A stretch of 64,000 nt of DNA, from assembly GCF_013376415.1 (NCBI RefSeq), contig NZ_WYET01000007.1, forward strand, positions 124,001 to 188,000, given 5' to 3'. The notes below the pieces were generated by a model, which saw only the letters and a program-made list of their open reading frames with translations, was not told where the DNA came from and ran no database searches. The DNA comes from Flagellimonas chongwuensis. Its GTDB lineage: Bacteria > Bacteroidota > Bacteroidia > Flavobacteriales > Flavobacteriaceae. The position numbers and the translations under genes were made by a program. This document shows positions 1 through 8,503 of this stretch, piece by piece (the stretch's first letter is position 1; each line of letters opens with the position of its first letter).

Positions 1-68
1 ATAAATTGAATTTATAATTCACATAATGATTGATTCGATAAGTGATCATTATATACGACCAAAGTTGC

Positions 69-115
69 TTATAAATTAAAAGGAGGTGCCATTGGCACCT
101 CCTTTTAATTTATAA
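69..115 (-). terminator. Perfect long hairpin after the beta-helix lipoprotein gene
   Basis: Positions 69-90 and 94-115 are perfect reverse complements (22 bp) around a 3-base loop. The core GGAGGTGCC pairs with GGCACCTCC, and the stem ends are A/T-rich, so the transcript from either side would end in a U-rich arm. It lies 14 bp after the stop of the minus-strand lipoprotein gene and would work as a bidirectional intrinsic terminator. The 1-68 stretch to its left shows no gene. Confidence 0.85.
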
Positions 116-129
116 ATCCAGTTAATTCT

Positions 130-2184
130 CTATTGACAAGTATTGTTTCCAATAGACACACTACCTGTAGATTCGTCCAGGATACAGGTATAATTGCCGG
201 ATACATCAATATTGTTGTCTCGAATAGTTGTTTCTGTCAAACCACCTTTTAAATGAATACCATTTGAATTATCAGGAGATAAGGTATTGTTTAATACATC
301 AATATTTGAAGCATTAATAACTTGAACCATTCCATTTGAAATATTGTTACTATAAGTCACTCCTGAAGAGCTAGAGATAACAGAGGTTGCGCTACTTGCG
401 AAATTATTTCCAATCACTTGCACAGAATTATCTAATCCTGCATCTCTATTTAACTGGACAAAATAAATGGCATTATTTCTAACATCAATGTCGTTGTTTT
501 GTATAACGACATTGTTTGCAGTGGTGATTTGCCCTGATATACCTCGTCCGCTGGTGGTATTAGTAATCCTATTTTCACTTATAAAAATATCTTCAGCATC
601 TTTTATTTGAATACCTGAATTACAATCATTTATGATGTTACCCGTAACCTCTATATCTTTATAATATGTTGCAATGGCTAATCCATAACCCTCAATTGTA
701 TTACCAGACACTGAATTATTAAATACAGTCTCTCCTGGTCCACCGACAATAATTGCAGGTTTACCAGCAGAAACATTACTTGCTGTAAATTTATTGTTTC
801 TGATTTGTGTATCTGAAGCTAAAGAAAAGGAGGCGCTGGTCTCAAAGTCATTGTTTTCAATTACGATTCTTTGACCAATAAAAACGATTATCGAGCCTTC
901 CCTACTACCCCTTTCAACATTATTTCTTATTGTAACATCATGAACCTTTTGATATTCAACTAATTCATTGGATGAATTTCTTGTTCTTACAGGCTCAAGA
1001 TTAATTGCAAAACCTACTACTCCTCCATCAGAATTTGAGGAAGGCTGAGCATTATTTAAGAAGGTATTCGAATTTATATCTATGTTATTACCGTCTGTCA
1101 ATGCAATACTCATCATTCTATTGGAATCGAAAACACAATTTCTGACCACAACATTGTTAGTTGGGTCATAGTTGGAATCAAATGTATGTCCAACTGAATT
1201 TATGTTTAGTCCTCCTAATGATCCTTTTGTAAACTTTATACCGTCTAAAACAATATTCTTACCAGACCGAATCGTCATTAAATGGGCTCCCTCTTCTGCG
1301 TTTTCCCTAGAATAAGAACGATTATCCCTATCTCCAACTAAAATACCTCCCCGAATGGTAACATTATCGACCTCTCTAACACCGATTAAAGCTGCTGAAG
1401 TAGTACCTATTGTTGGAAAGACTCTCAAAAAGGTATTATTAGTCATTGACAAAGTAAAATCTGAAGGTAGGTTTACTGCCTCTAAACTTGGATAAAAATT
1501 CTGATTTGTTGTGGTAGAAGTAACCTTGGTAACCTCAAAGTAGGCATCAAATTCATCAGTTTGAAAGGTAGTAGCCCCTAACTCTTTTACATAAAACATT
1601 AATCCTTCAAAATTGGTATTGTTCTTCAAAGCGCGATCAGAATTTACTTGTCCCTGAACAATATCCCATCGCTCTGGATAAAACTGAAAAATTGGGTCAT
1701 CCAATTTAACATCACCTTCAATGGTCAAATCCTTATTGAGCAAATCACCGTCAATGGTACCTTGAGCAGAAAAGTTTAATGTTCCGTTTATAATTTCACC
1801 TCCTGCAAAAACAAAAGTGACTCCGGAAGGCACCGTTATGGTTTGTCCTCCCAAGTCCATCCGACAGGCAATTTCCAAGGTTGAGTTGCTTTCAATACCA
1901 TCCAATGTATAGTCACATGGGGTATTATCTATTTTAAGCCCCTCTGAGGAATCAAAATCAGGGCCATTGTCTGTTTCTCCCAAATCTGGAGTATCTTGAT
2001 CATTGGAATCATCGGAATCTCCATCAGAATCTCCATCCGAACCATCAACGGTTTCCTCATCAGGGTCTTCCAAACCAACTAAGTCTATAAGGTCTTCATC
2101 TTGCGAACAAGAGATAAATGAGGCTTGAATTAAGCAAAGAAAAATTACCGAAAAGAAAAGTAATTTTGGGGTGTTCTTTTGCAT
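130..2184 (-). CDS. Surface lipoprotein with right-handed parallel beta-helix
   Basis: The 684-residue product starts with a lipoprotein signal peptide ending in FISC, so Cys26 is the likely lipidated residue. An Asp/Ser-rich linker follows (about 30-82, with DGDSDGDS runs), of the sort found in Bacteroidota surface lipoproteins. Residues about 270-680 carry many short repeats with an Asn ladder (for example NNVVVRNCVF, NNIDINSNTF), the mark of a pectate-lyase-like right-handed beta-helix. Proteins of this fold bind or cleave polysaccharides, often acidic ones. No catalytic residues can be assigned here, so enzyme activity is unproven. It is divergent from the glycan locus beginning at 2508 and is followed by a strong terminator, so it is probably monocistronic. 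A role in processing or holding the neighbouring glycan is inferred from position only. Confidence 0.8.
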   Translation of the reverse strand: MQKNTPKLLFFSVIFLCLIQASFISCSQDEDLIDLVGLEDPDEETVDGSDGDSDGDSDDSNDQDTPDLGETDNGPDFDSSEGLKIDNTPCDYTLDGIESNSTLEIACRMDLGGQTITVPSGVTFVFAGGEIINGTLNFSAQGTIDGDLLNKDLTIEGDVKLDDPIFQFYPERWDIVQGQVNSDRALKNNTNFEGLMFYVKELGATTFQTDEFDAYFEVTKVTSTTTNQNFYPSLEAVNLPSDFTLSMTNNTFLRVFPTIGTTSAALIGVREVDNVTIRGGILVGDRDNRSYSRENAEEGAHLMTIRSGKNIVLDGIKFTKGSLGGLNINSVGHTFDSNYDPTNNVVVRNCVFDSNRMMSIALTDGNNIDINSNTFLNNAQPSSNSDGGVVGFAINLEPVRTRNSSNELVEYQKVHDVTIRNNVERGSREGSIIVFIGQRIVIENNDFETSASFSLASDTQIRNNKFTASNVSAGKPAIIVGGPGETVFNNSVSGNTIEGYGLAIATYYKDIEVTGNIINDCNSGIQIKDAEDIFISENRITNTTSGRGISGQITTANNVVIQNNDIDVRNNAIYFVQLNRDAGLDNSVQVIGNNFASSATSVISSSSGVTYSNNISNGMVQVINASNIDVLNNTLSPDNSNGIHLKGGLTETTIRDNNIDVSGNYTCILDESTGSVSIGNNTCQ

Positions 2185-2507
2185 CTGTTACTTTTTAATT
2201 TACAAATTTGTTCTTTTAAGTTCAAAAAACGACAAAATGTGTCTTTTTTTCGACGAAATACACCAGCACTTACGTTCAATACCAAACAATTAGATGTTTA
2301 ACCTATCGATTTTAACAAAAAAATCGATGAAATGCATCTTCTTTGCTATTTTTCAGGTTAGCCCCCATTCACTTTATCTATAATTTATCACACTAAATCT
2401 AAAAGTAATTTTTATTTAACCCTTTTCAACTTATATGGAATTATATTTGACATCCTGAAAAGTCCCCATATTTTAAATCAATTGCCACCTAACCCATTAC
2501 CTATTCC
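2185..2507. promoter_or_regulatory. Divergent intergenic region with one inverted repeat
   Basis: This 323 bp gap separates the minus-strand lipoprotein gene from the plus-strand glycosyltransferase gene and holds no credible ORF. It contains an inverted repeat, ATCGATTTT at 2305-2313 pairing with its complement at 2320-2328 around a 6-base loop. Lying between divergent genes, that could be an operator, but nothing proves it. No TAnnTTTG box was found toward the lipoprotein gene. Confidence 0.4.
2442..2449 (+). promoter_or_regulatory. Candidate -7 box (TATATTTG) for the glycan operon
   Basis: TATATTTG matches the Bacteroidota -7 consensus TAnnTTTG and lies about 58 bp before the ATG at 2508, a usual leader length. 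No TTG stands at the expected -33 distance, so only half of the promoter is supported. Confidence 0.4.
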
Positions 2508-3668
2508 ATGAAACAAAAATTAATAAGGATAACTACAGTTCCAATTTCACTTGGGGGACTGTTGCAGGGACAATCCAAATTTATGAGTCAGTTCTATGAG
2601 GTTGTCGGTATCTCATCGGATAAGGAAAACTTGGAAAAAGTAGGGGTCAAAGAAGAAATAAGAGTGATTCCCGTAAATCTTACAAGAAAAATTACCCCTT
2701 TTCAAGATTTACAGGCTTTAATAAAGCTTTACAAAATCCTAAAAAAAGAAAAACCGTTCATTGTCCACTCCCATACACCAAAGGCAGGGACAATAGGCAT
2801 GATGGCCGCGCGCTTCGCCGGTGTTCCACACAGATTACACACTATTGCCGGGCTACCCCTTGTGGAAGCTACCGGACCAAAAAGAGTTTTGTTGAATACC
2901 GTAGAAAAATTGACCTATTTCTGCGCAACTAAAGTATATCCAAATTCGTTGGGACTACAGGAAATTGTATTGGACCACAAGTTCACGGATGCAAAAAAAT
3001 TAAAGGTGATCGGCCATGGCAGCTCCAATGGTATAGATACCTCCTATTTTGACCCAAGCTTATATTCCAATGCATCAAAACTTGAGCTTCGCAAAAAACT
3101 AAAGCTCGCCGATGATGACTATGTGTTTGTATTTGTTGGCCGATTGGTAGGGGACAAAGGAATCAATGAACTTATTGCTGCCTTCAAAAATATTTTGGAT
3201 GAGTATACCAATGTACAACTGTTGTTGGTGGGCAATCCTGAAGAAGAGCTTGACCCCATGTTACCCGAAACAGAAGATTTTATCTTCAAGTCCGATAAAG
3301 TGATTGCCACGGGGTGGGTAGATGATGTGCGCCCCTATTTTGCCATCAGTGATTGTTTGACGTTTCCCAGCTATCGTGAAGGTTTTCCCAATGTGGTAAT
3401 GCAATCCGGGGCAATGGGGCTTTATAGTATTGTAAGTGATATTAATGGTTGTAATGAGATTGTAGAAGAGGGAGTCAACGGAACCATTATACCTACTAAA
3501 AATACCGAGGCGCTATACACCGCTATGAAAAACGTGTTGGAGAACAAAGAGAAGTTTGCTGCAGAAAAAAATGTTTACCGGGAAATGATCAAAAAGAGGT
3601 ATGAAAGGTCCTTTATTTGGAACGAACTCTTAAAAGAATATCAAGAGCTGGAAGGTACCAAAGATTGA
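2508..3668 (+). CDS. Glycosyltransferase family 4 (CapM-like)
   Basis: A 386-residue GT-B glycosyltransferase that would transfer a sugar from a nucleotide donor to a lipid-linked glycan on the cytoplasmic face of the inner membrane. The N-terminal half has the GT4 acceptor domain (SHTPKAGTIG near 89-98). The C-terminal half carries VFVGRLVGDKG (208-218) and the donor site region REGFPNVVMQSGA (290-302). In the family EX7E motif the first Glu is E291 but the second position is Gln299. Its first-gene position, just before a PglC-type transferase and two PglD-type acetyltransferases, points to synthesis of an oligosaccharide with modified amino sugars. Donor and acceptor cannot be predicted. 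Confidence 0.88.
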   Translation: MKQKLIRITTVPISLGGLLQGQSKFMSQFYEVVGISSDKENLEKVGVKEEIRVIPVNLTRKITPFQDLQALIKLYKILKKEKPFIVHSHTPKAGTIGMMAARFAGVPHRLHTIAGLPLVEATGPKRVLLNTVEKLTYFCATKVYPNSLGLQEIVLDHKFTDAKKLKVIGHGSSNGIDTSYFDPSLYSNASKLELRKKLKLADDDYVFVFVGRLVGDKGINELIAAFKNILDEYTNVQLLLVGNPEEELDPMLPETEDFIFKSDKVIATGWVDDVRPYFAISDCLTFPSYREGFPNVVMQSGAMGLYSIVSDINGCNEIVEEGVNGTIIPTKNTEALYTAMKNVLENKEKFAAEKNVYREMIKKRYERSFIWNELLKEYQELEGTKD

Positions 3669-3915
3669 TTCAAAACATACAGTTTACCCAAAGCTACGCT
3701 CCAATATCTAAAGGATTCTGTAAAGTTCAATACTAAATGGAATTGAAGCCAAACTCTTCTTTTAATCTAGAACTTTTACAATTCGTCTAAAATATCATTT
3801 CCTTAAACCATTAATCAATGCATTTTGCCAATGTTGCCCTAATTTTAAAGAATCGTAGTGCTTTTTGTTTGTACTAAATAGAATATTATCCCTAAATCCC
3901 TGTTTAACCTCATAT

Positions 3916-4518
3916 ATGTACAGCGTTTTTATAAAACCGATCATAGATTTTCTCATTGCATTAGTTCTACTGGTGCTCCTGTCGCCATTATTGTTGGTCC
4001 TGATACTTTTACTATTGGTCGTTAACCATGGTAGACCATTCTTTTTGCAGCCTCGACCTGGAAAGAATGGTAAAGTTTTCAAAATCATTAAATTCAAGAC
4101 CATGCGCGATTTTAAACCTGGGTCATCAATCGATATCCATAGCCCCAAGCGAGTAACACCTATAGGTGGATTCGTTCGCAAATACTCTCTGGACGAGCTC
4201 CTGCAATTGGTAAACGTGCTTAAGGGCGATATGTCCCTTGTAGGCCCAAGGCCTTTATTGGTAGAATACCTGCCGCTTTATAATGAAGAACAGCGCAAAC
4301 GGCACAATGTAAGACCTGGAATAACAGGGTGGGCCCAAATAAATGGCAGAAATACAATCGATTGGAATCAAAAATTCAAGTTGGACGTTTGGTATGTTGA
4401 AAACATTTCTGCAATGTTGGACTTGAAGATTATCTATAAAACATTTATAAAAGTGATCAAGAAAAGTGACATCAATCAAAATGAAAACAAAACAATGCCT
4501 CAATGGGCCGGTAATTGA
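3916..4518 (+). CDS. PglC-type phosphoglycosyl transferase (sugar transferase)
   Basis: About 200 residues from the ATG at 3916. An in-frame ATG at 3865 would add 17 residues that do not resemble the family, so the internal start, which gives a typical MYSVFIKPIID beginning, is preferred. It is a monotopic phosphoglycosyl transferase that moves a sugar phosphate from a UDP-sugar to undecaprenyl phosphate, starting a glycan. Visible features are the hydrophobic reentrant helix (about 5-37), the catalytic Asp93-Glu94 pair in SLDELLQL, VGPRPLL (109-115) and RPGITGWAQINGRN (133-146). It is followed by two PglD-like genes, the arrangement seen in bacillosamine-type pathways. The 247 bp before it (3669-3915) shows no gene. 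A second, minus-strand paralogue lies at 9598-10236. Confidence 0.9.
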   Translation: MYSVFIKPIIDFLIALVLLVLLSPLLLVLILLLLVVNHGRPFFLQPRPGKNGKVFKIIKFKTMRDFKPGSSIDIHSPKRVTPIGGFVRKYSLDELLQLVNVLKGDMSLVGPRPLLVEYLPLYNEEQRKRHNVRPGITGWAQINGRNTIDWNQKFKLDVWYVENISAMLDLKIIYKTFIKVIKKSDINQNENKTMPQWAGN

Positions 4519-4557
4519 CCGATCTATATAAATTAATTTCCCTGAACACTACACAAC

Positions 4558-5199
4558 ATGAAAAAAGTAAGAATCTATGGAGCAGGCGGACACTCTCAGG
4601 TTATTCGAAAAGTTCTCGAATTAAACGACATCGTCGTTACAGACACTTATGATGACAAGCCGTCAACAGTTCACAGTGCTTATCAAAATACAAATATTGA
4701 AACTGGGGCGAGGGATGGAAAGGATGCATTCCCCCACGAAGGAGATCCGGTAATCATAGCTGTTGGCAATAATTTACAACGAGCGGAAATTGCTGAATTT
4801 TTGAAAAGTACGTTTGAGAAAGCTATTCATCCATCATCAATAATTGCCGAAAGTGCAATAGTTGGAGAAGGAACAGTTGTTTTTGCAGGCGCAATCATAC
4901 AACCGAACACTACGGTCGGCAAACATGTGATTGTAAACACGGCAGCAAGCATTGATCACGATAATAGTATTGGCGACTATGCCCATATTTCCCCAAAAGC
5001 TGCACTTTGCGGACATGTGGAGGTTGGTGAAGGTTCGCATGTGGGAGTAGGTGCAGTTGTGATACCAAAAATAAAAATAGGAAAGTGGTGTACCATCGGA
5101 GCTGGGACCGTTGTTATAAAAGATGTGCCAGATTATGCAACGGTAGTGGGCAATCCCGGTAGGGTCATCAAGATCAATAACCCATTTGTGTCTCAATAG
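4558..5199 (+). CDS. PglD/NeuD-type sugar O/N-acetyltransferase (copy 1)
   Basis: A 213-residue left-handed beta-helix acetyltransferase. The N-terminal Rossmann-like part contains YGAGGHSQVI (7-16), where PglD enzymes bind the UDP-sugar. The C-terminal half consists of hexapeptide repeats from about residue 92 to 205 (IIQPNTTVGKHVIVNTAAS and similar). His134 in SIDHDN is at the place of the PglD catalytic base. By family, it acetylates the 4-amino group of a UDP-4-amino-4,6-dideoxy sugar using acetyl-CoA. The next gene is a close paralogue. The PLP aminotransferase (PglE-like) that would make the amino-sugar substrate is not in this window, so the exact substrate is inferred. Confidence 0.85.
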   Translation: MKKVRIYGAGGHSQVIRKVLELNDIVVTDTYDDKPSTVHSAYQNTNIETGARDGKDAFPHEGDPVIIAVGNNLQRAEIAEFLKSTFEKAIHPSSIIAESAIVGEGTVVFAGAIIQPNTTVGKHVIVNTAASIDHDNSIGDYAHISPKAALCGHVEVGEGSHVGVGAVVIPKIKIGKWCTIGAGTVVIKDVPDYATVVGNPGRVIKINNPFVSQ

Positions 5200-5228
5200 T
5201 TTTTAATGGTTGTTCACATTTAAACGTA

Positions 5229-5882
5229 GTGGAAGGTCAAAATAAAAATATAAGATTATACGGTGCTGGGGGACATTCCGGGGTAATAAGGGATGTAGCC
5301 GAACTTACTGCCTACAAAATCATTGAAATTTTTGATGACCATCCATCCGATAGTGTGCATTGGGATTCTGGAGTTGTCAAGATTGGGCTTTTATCTTCCG
5401 AGGACTTTCCCCATGAAGGGGCTCCTTTTGTCATTGCAATTGGTGATAATAAAACAAGGGCGGAACTATCCCATAAAATAAAAGCTATTTTTAAAACATT
5501 GATACACCCCTCTGCTGTCATAAGCAAAGAGAGCAGTATTGGTGACGGGACGGTAGTATATGCCGGAGTGGTAATTCAACCCAATACAACCATTGGAAAA
5601 CATGTTATAGTAAATACTTCGGCAAGTATTGATCACGACAATTACATAGCTGATTTTGTACACGTAGCCCCCAAAGTTGCACTTACAGGTCATGTTGAGG
5701 TCGGAGAGGGTTCGTTCATAGGAGCCGGTGCCGTGGTCATACCAAAAATAAAAATCGGCAAATGGTGCACCATAGGTGCCGGAAGTGTCGTTATAAAGGA
5801 TGTCCCGGACAATGCGGTCGTTGTAGGAAATCCTGCGAAAATTATCAGATATCAAAATTTAAACGAAAGTAATGGAAAATAA
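5229..5882 (+). CDS. PglD/NeuD-type sugar acetyltransferase (copy 2)
   Basis: The 217-residue paralogue of the preceding gene has a GTG start at 5229. It keeps YGAGGHSGVI (11-20), the hexapeptide beta-helix and the catalytic-position His136 in SIDHDN. The C-terminal halves of the two copies are very alike (both have PKIKIGKWCTIGAG), while the N-terminal nucleotide-sugar-binding halves differ much more, suggesting a changed substrate after duplication. Its last 11 bp overlap the start of the next gene (ATGGAAAATAA at 5872-5882), so translation of the two is probably coupled. Two such enzymes in a row suggest two differently substituted amino sugars in the product. Confidence 0.85.
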   Translation: MEGQNKNIRLYGAGGHSGVIRDVAELTAYKIIEIFDDHPSDSVHWDSGVVKIGLLSSEDFPHEGAPFVIAIGDNKTRAELSHKIKAIFKTLIHPSAVISKESSIGDGTVVYAGVVIQPNTTIGKHVIVNTSASIDHDNYIADFVHVAPKVALTGHVEVGEGSFIGAGAVVIPKIKIGKWCTIGAGSVVIKDVPDNAVVVGNPAKIIRYQNLNESNGK

Positions 5883-8484
5883 AATTCCTTTCAATCTTGC
5901 ATTCATTGGTTCGGGAATTTCGTCAACTTTCACCTTGTACCATACCCTCAAGAAACTGGAGAAAAAAGAACATGGTGGCACAACTCGAATTGCTGTTGTG
6001 GAAAAGTTTGAAACCTTCCATAGTGGGATTCCCTATGGTGAAAGGTCGGGAAGCACGACCTTGCTGATCACCTCACTCAAAAACTTTTTGCCGGAACCCG
6101 AATTGTCAGAGTTTATAGAATGGCTCAACAAAAACAAACAACGGCTTTTGAATGAGCTTGAGGAACAAGGAGGGCCATTGTCTCTGGAATGGATACAAAA
6201 ACACCATTATGAACTAGAGAACAACCAATGGGAAGACCTCTTTATCCCAAGAAGGTTCTTTGGTTATTACATGGACGAAAAAATAGGGACAGTTGTACAG
6301 GCCCTAGAAAAGCAAAAAGAAGTCTCAGTTTCATATATCAGAGGTAAGGTAATCGACTTGGCACAAAATGAAGGAGCATGGGAAATCCATTTTAAGGAGC
6401 AATCCCCCATTTTTGCAGAAAAGGCCATCTTGGCCATTGGTTCTTTGCCTTCCAATTACTTGTGGAAAAGAAAGAAACGATTTAAAAAAGACAACTTCCT
6501 CTTGATCAATGACCCTTACAAACCAAGGTTATCGAAAACCATTGAAAGTATCAGGGACTTCGCTTTTCAATCCAAAGAAGCCATTAATGTTTCCATTATA
6601 GGAGCCAATGCCAGTGGTCTAGAAATGCTTTACCAGCTCAACGACCATCCGGATATCAAGGAAAGGATCAACCATTTTTACATGATATCCACTCAAGGAC
6701 TCCTACCCGATTCAAAAATAGACCATACTAAGCTAAAGCAGTTTAAAACTGTCCATTTGGATGGTTTAAATAAAAAAGAATCCTTAAAGGCATCAGAAAT
6801 TGCCGAAGCCGTATATCTAGATCTAGATTTAGCGGATAATATAAAATTGGGTGCTTCCAGTACCGTTGGTATTGTATCCCAAAAATTTGGGGCGCTCCTG
6901 GAAAAGCTCGACCGAGATGAGTTGGAAAGATTCGCCTGTCATTATGGGAACCAGATAGGCAGAAGACAGCGATGCGCAGGGGAACATTATGCCAACGTGG
7001 CAAGGATTCTAAAAAAGAAAAAAAAGTTTACCCACATTGCCGGTAGATTCGCGGATATAATTCCAAACCCTTCGGGATATGAGCTTGTATATACAGATCA
7101 GGACAATTTGCCTCAAACTGTTGAGAAACCAATACATATTGTTATCAATTGTATTAGTGGGATTACGCTTTCGCATCCTAATATTCCAAAATTGATAGCT
7201 GGTCTGATTTCCAAAAATAGGATTCAGGCAAATGAATCCGAGATAGGCATACGGGTGAACAACGAGTTTGAGGGCGCTGAGAACCTTCATGTCATAGGCC
7301 CTTTATTGGCCGGCAACATTATTGGCGGCAAAGCAGTTTGGCATGTCGAGCATTGCGGAAGAATCATTGCCTTTTCGAAAATGCTCTCTGATTTTTTAGT
7401 TGATGATTCCCCATATAATTTCGAGCTCGACATCATTCAGTTGAACCAGCAAGAAGGCATAGACTCCTACAAGCATCTGATAAAAACAGAATGGAATAAC
7501 AATCCATATTATTTATATGAATACTTGTCCCATCACAAATCGGACAACAACAAGATCATAGCGTTCAACTTTAAGGTAAACGGTGCATCAACCATAGTAA
7601 TGCCTATGATATTGCGAGAAATTGAAGTTTCAGAAAAACCTTTTTATGATATCATTTCTCCCTATGGCTACAATGGACCGCTCTATGAAGAGGGTATCAA
7701 TAAACAGATAATCAAAAAGTTCTGGGAACTTGTCGATGAGTGGTACTCCAAAAACAATGTGGTTTCAGAGTTCGTTCGGTTTCATTTAAATGGTAACCAC
7801 CAAAATTATTCTGGTGAAACGGTATCAACATTGAACAATGTTTTTGGTCCATTGATGAACAATTTTGAAGAACAATGGGATTCCTTTGTTTCCAAAGTAA
7901 GAAACAACTATCGTAAGGCAGAAAAGGAAGACCTTACCATAAAATTTTATGAAGGAACAGCTATTGAAGACCATCATATAGCTACATTTTACAACATTTA
8001 TGTAAGTACCATGAAAAGGAATGGGGCTTCTAAAATGCTCTACTTTTCTTTGGAACATTTTGAGAAAATGATTCTCAACAATAAGGAAAATTTTACCATA
8101 ATACTTGTCTATAAGGATGATGTTGCCATATCCACAGAACTTGTTATTCACCTCAACGATTGTCTGTATGCATATCTGGGTGGCACCCTATCGGATTATT
8201 TCAATTGTCGTCCAAATGACTACTTGCGGGTAGAGGTCATCCGCTGGGGCATTGAAAAAGGAAAGAGCCATTATATTCTTGGTGGGGGCATCACCAATGG
8301 GGACGGATTGTACAAATTCAAGAAATCCCTGTTTCCAAATTCCACTGACCGTGTTTTTTATACGGGGCGGAAAATCATAAATAAAACTAAATACGATGAA
8401 CTTTGTGAGTTGGTCTGTGGACCTGTGAACGAAAAAGAGACAGGTTCCTTTTTTCCGCTTTACCGGATGAAACCTTCATCATAG
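5872..8484 (+). CDS. FAD/NAD(P)-binding oxidoreductase fused to FemAB-like acyltransferase
   Basis: An 870-residue two-part protein. Residues 8-500 form a flavoprotein domain with FIGSGISS (11-18) as FAD-binding fold, HSGIPYG (50-56) and a second dinucleotide fold SIIGANASGLE (241-251). This layout fits the FAD-NAD(P)-binding family (Pfam PF13454) related to flavin monooxygenases. Residues about 530-870 are a FemAB/GNAT-type domain with PYGYNGPLY near 600, YILGGG (801-806), LYKFKKSLF and a terminal FFPLYR. The same C-terminal pattern occurs in the next gene as a free-standing protein. The combination suggests one protein that oxidises a substrate (for example N-hydroxylation or alcohol oxidation) and transfers an acyl or aminoacyl group to it. 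That is inference. There is no frameshift at the junction, so it is a true fusion. It overlaps the previous gene by 11 bp. Confidence 0.8.
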   Translation: MENKIPFNLAFIGSGISSTFTLYHTLKKLEKKEHGGTTRIAVVEKFETFHSGIPYGERSGSTTLLITSLKNFLPEPELSEFIEWLNKNKQRLLNELEEQGGPLSLEWIQKHHYELENNQWEDLFIPRRFFGYYMDEKIGTVVQALEKQKEVSVSYIRGKVIDLAQNEGAWEIHFKEQSPIFAEKAILAIGSLPSNYLWKRKKRFKKDNFLLINDPYKPRLSKTIESIRDFAFQSKEAINVSIIGANASGLEMLYQLNDHPDIKERINHFYMISTQGLLPDSKIDHTKLKQFKTVHLDGLNKKESLKASEIAEAVYLDLDLADNIKLGASSTVGIVSQKFGALLEKLDRDELERFACHYGNQIGRRQRCAGEHYANVARILKKKKKFTHIAGRFADIIPNPSGYELVYTDQDNLPQTVEKPIHIVINCISGITLSHPNIPKLIAGLISKNRIQANESEIGIRVNNEFEGAENLHVIGPLLAGNIIGGKAVWHVEHCGRIIAFSKMLSDFLVDDSPYNFELDIIQLNQQEGIDSYKHLIKTEWNNNPYYLYEYLSHHKSDNNKIIAFNFKVNGASTIVMPMILREIEVSEKPFYDIISPYGYNGPLYEEGINKQIIKKFWELVDEWYSKNNVVSEFVRFHLNGNHQNYSGETVSTLNNVFGPLMNNFEEQWDSFVSKVRNNYRKAEKEDLTIKFYEGTAIEDHHIATFYNIYVSTMKRNGASKMLYFSLEHFEKMILNNKENFTIILVYKDDVAISTELVIHLNDCLYAYLGGTLSDYFNCRPNDYLRVEVIRWGIEKGKSHYILGGGITNGDGLYKFKKSLFPNSTDRVFYTGRKIINKTKYDELCELVCGPVNEKETGSFFPLYRMKPSS

Positions 8485-8503
8485 AGATGAACCAAGCTAT
8501 TGT

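Noticed and set aside
3795-4181. A 128-codon minus-strand reading frame across the first sugar transferase gene
   Set aside because: It is antisense to a clear phosphoglycosyl transferase and has no family resemblance.
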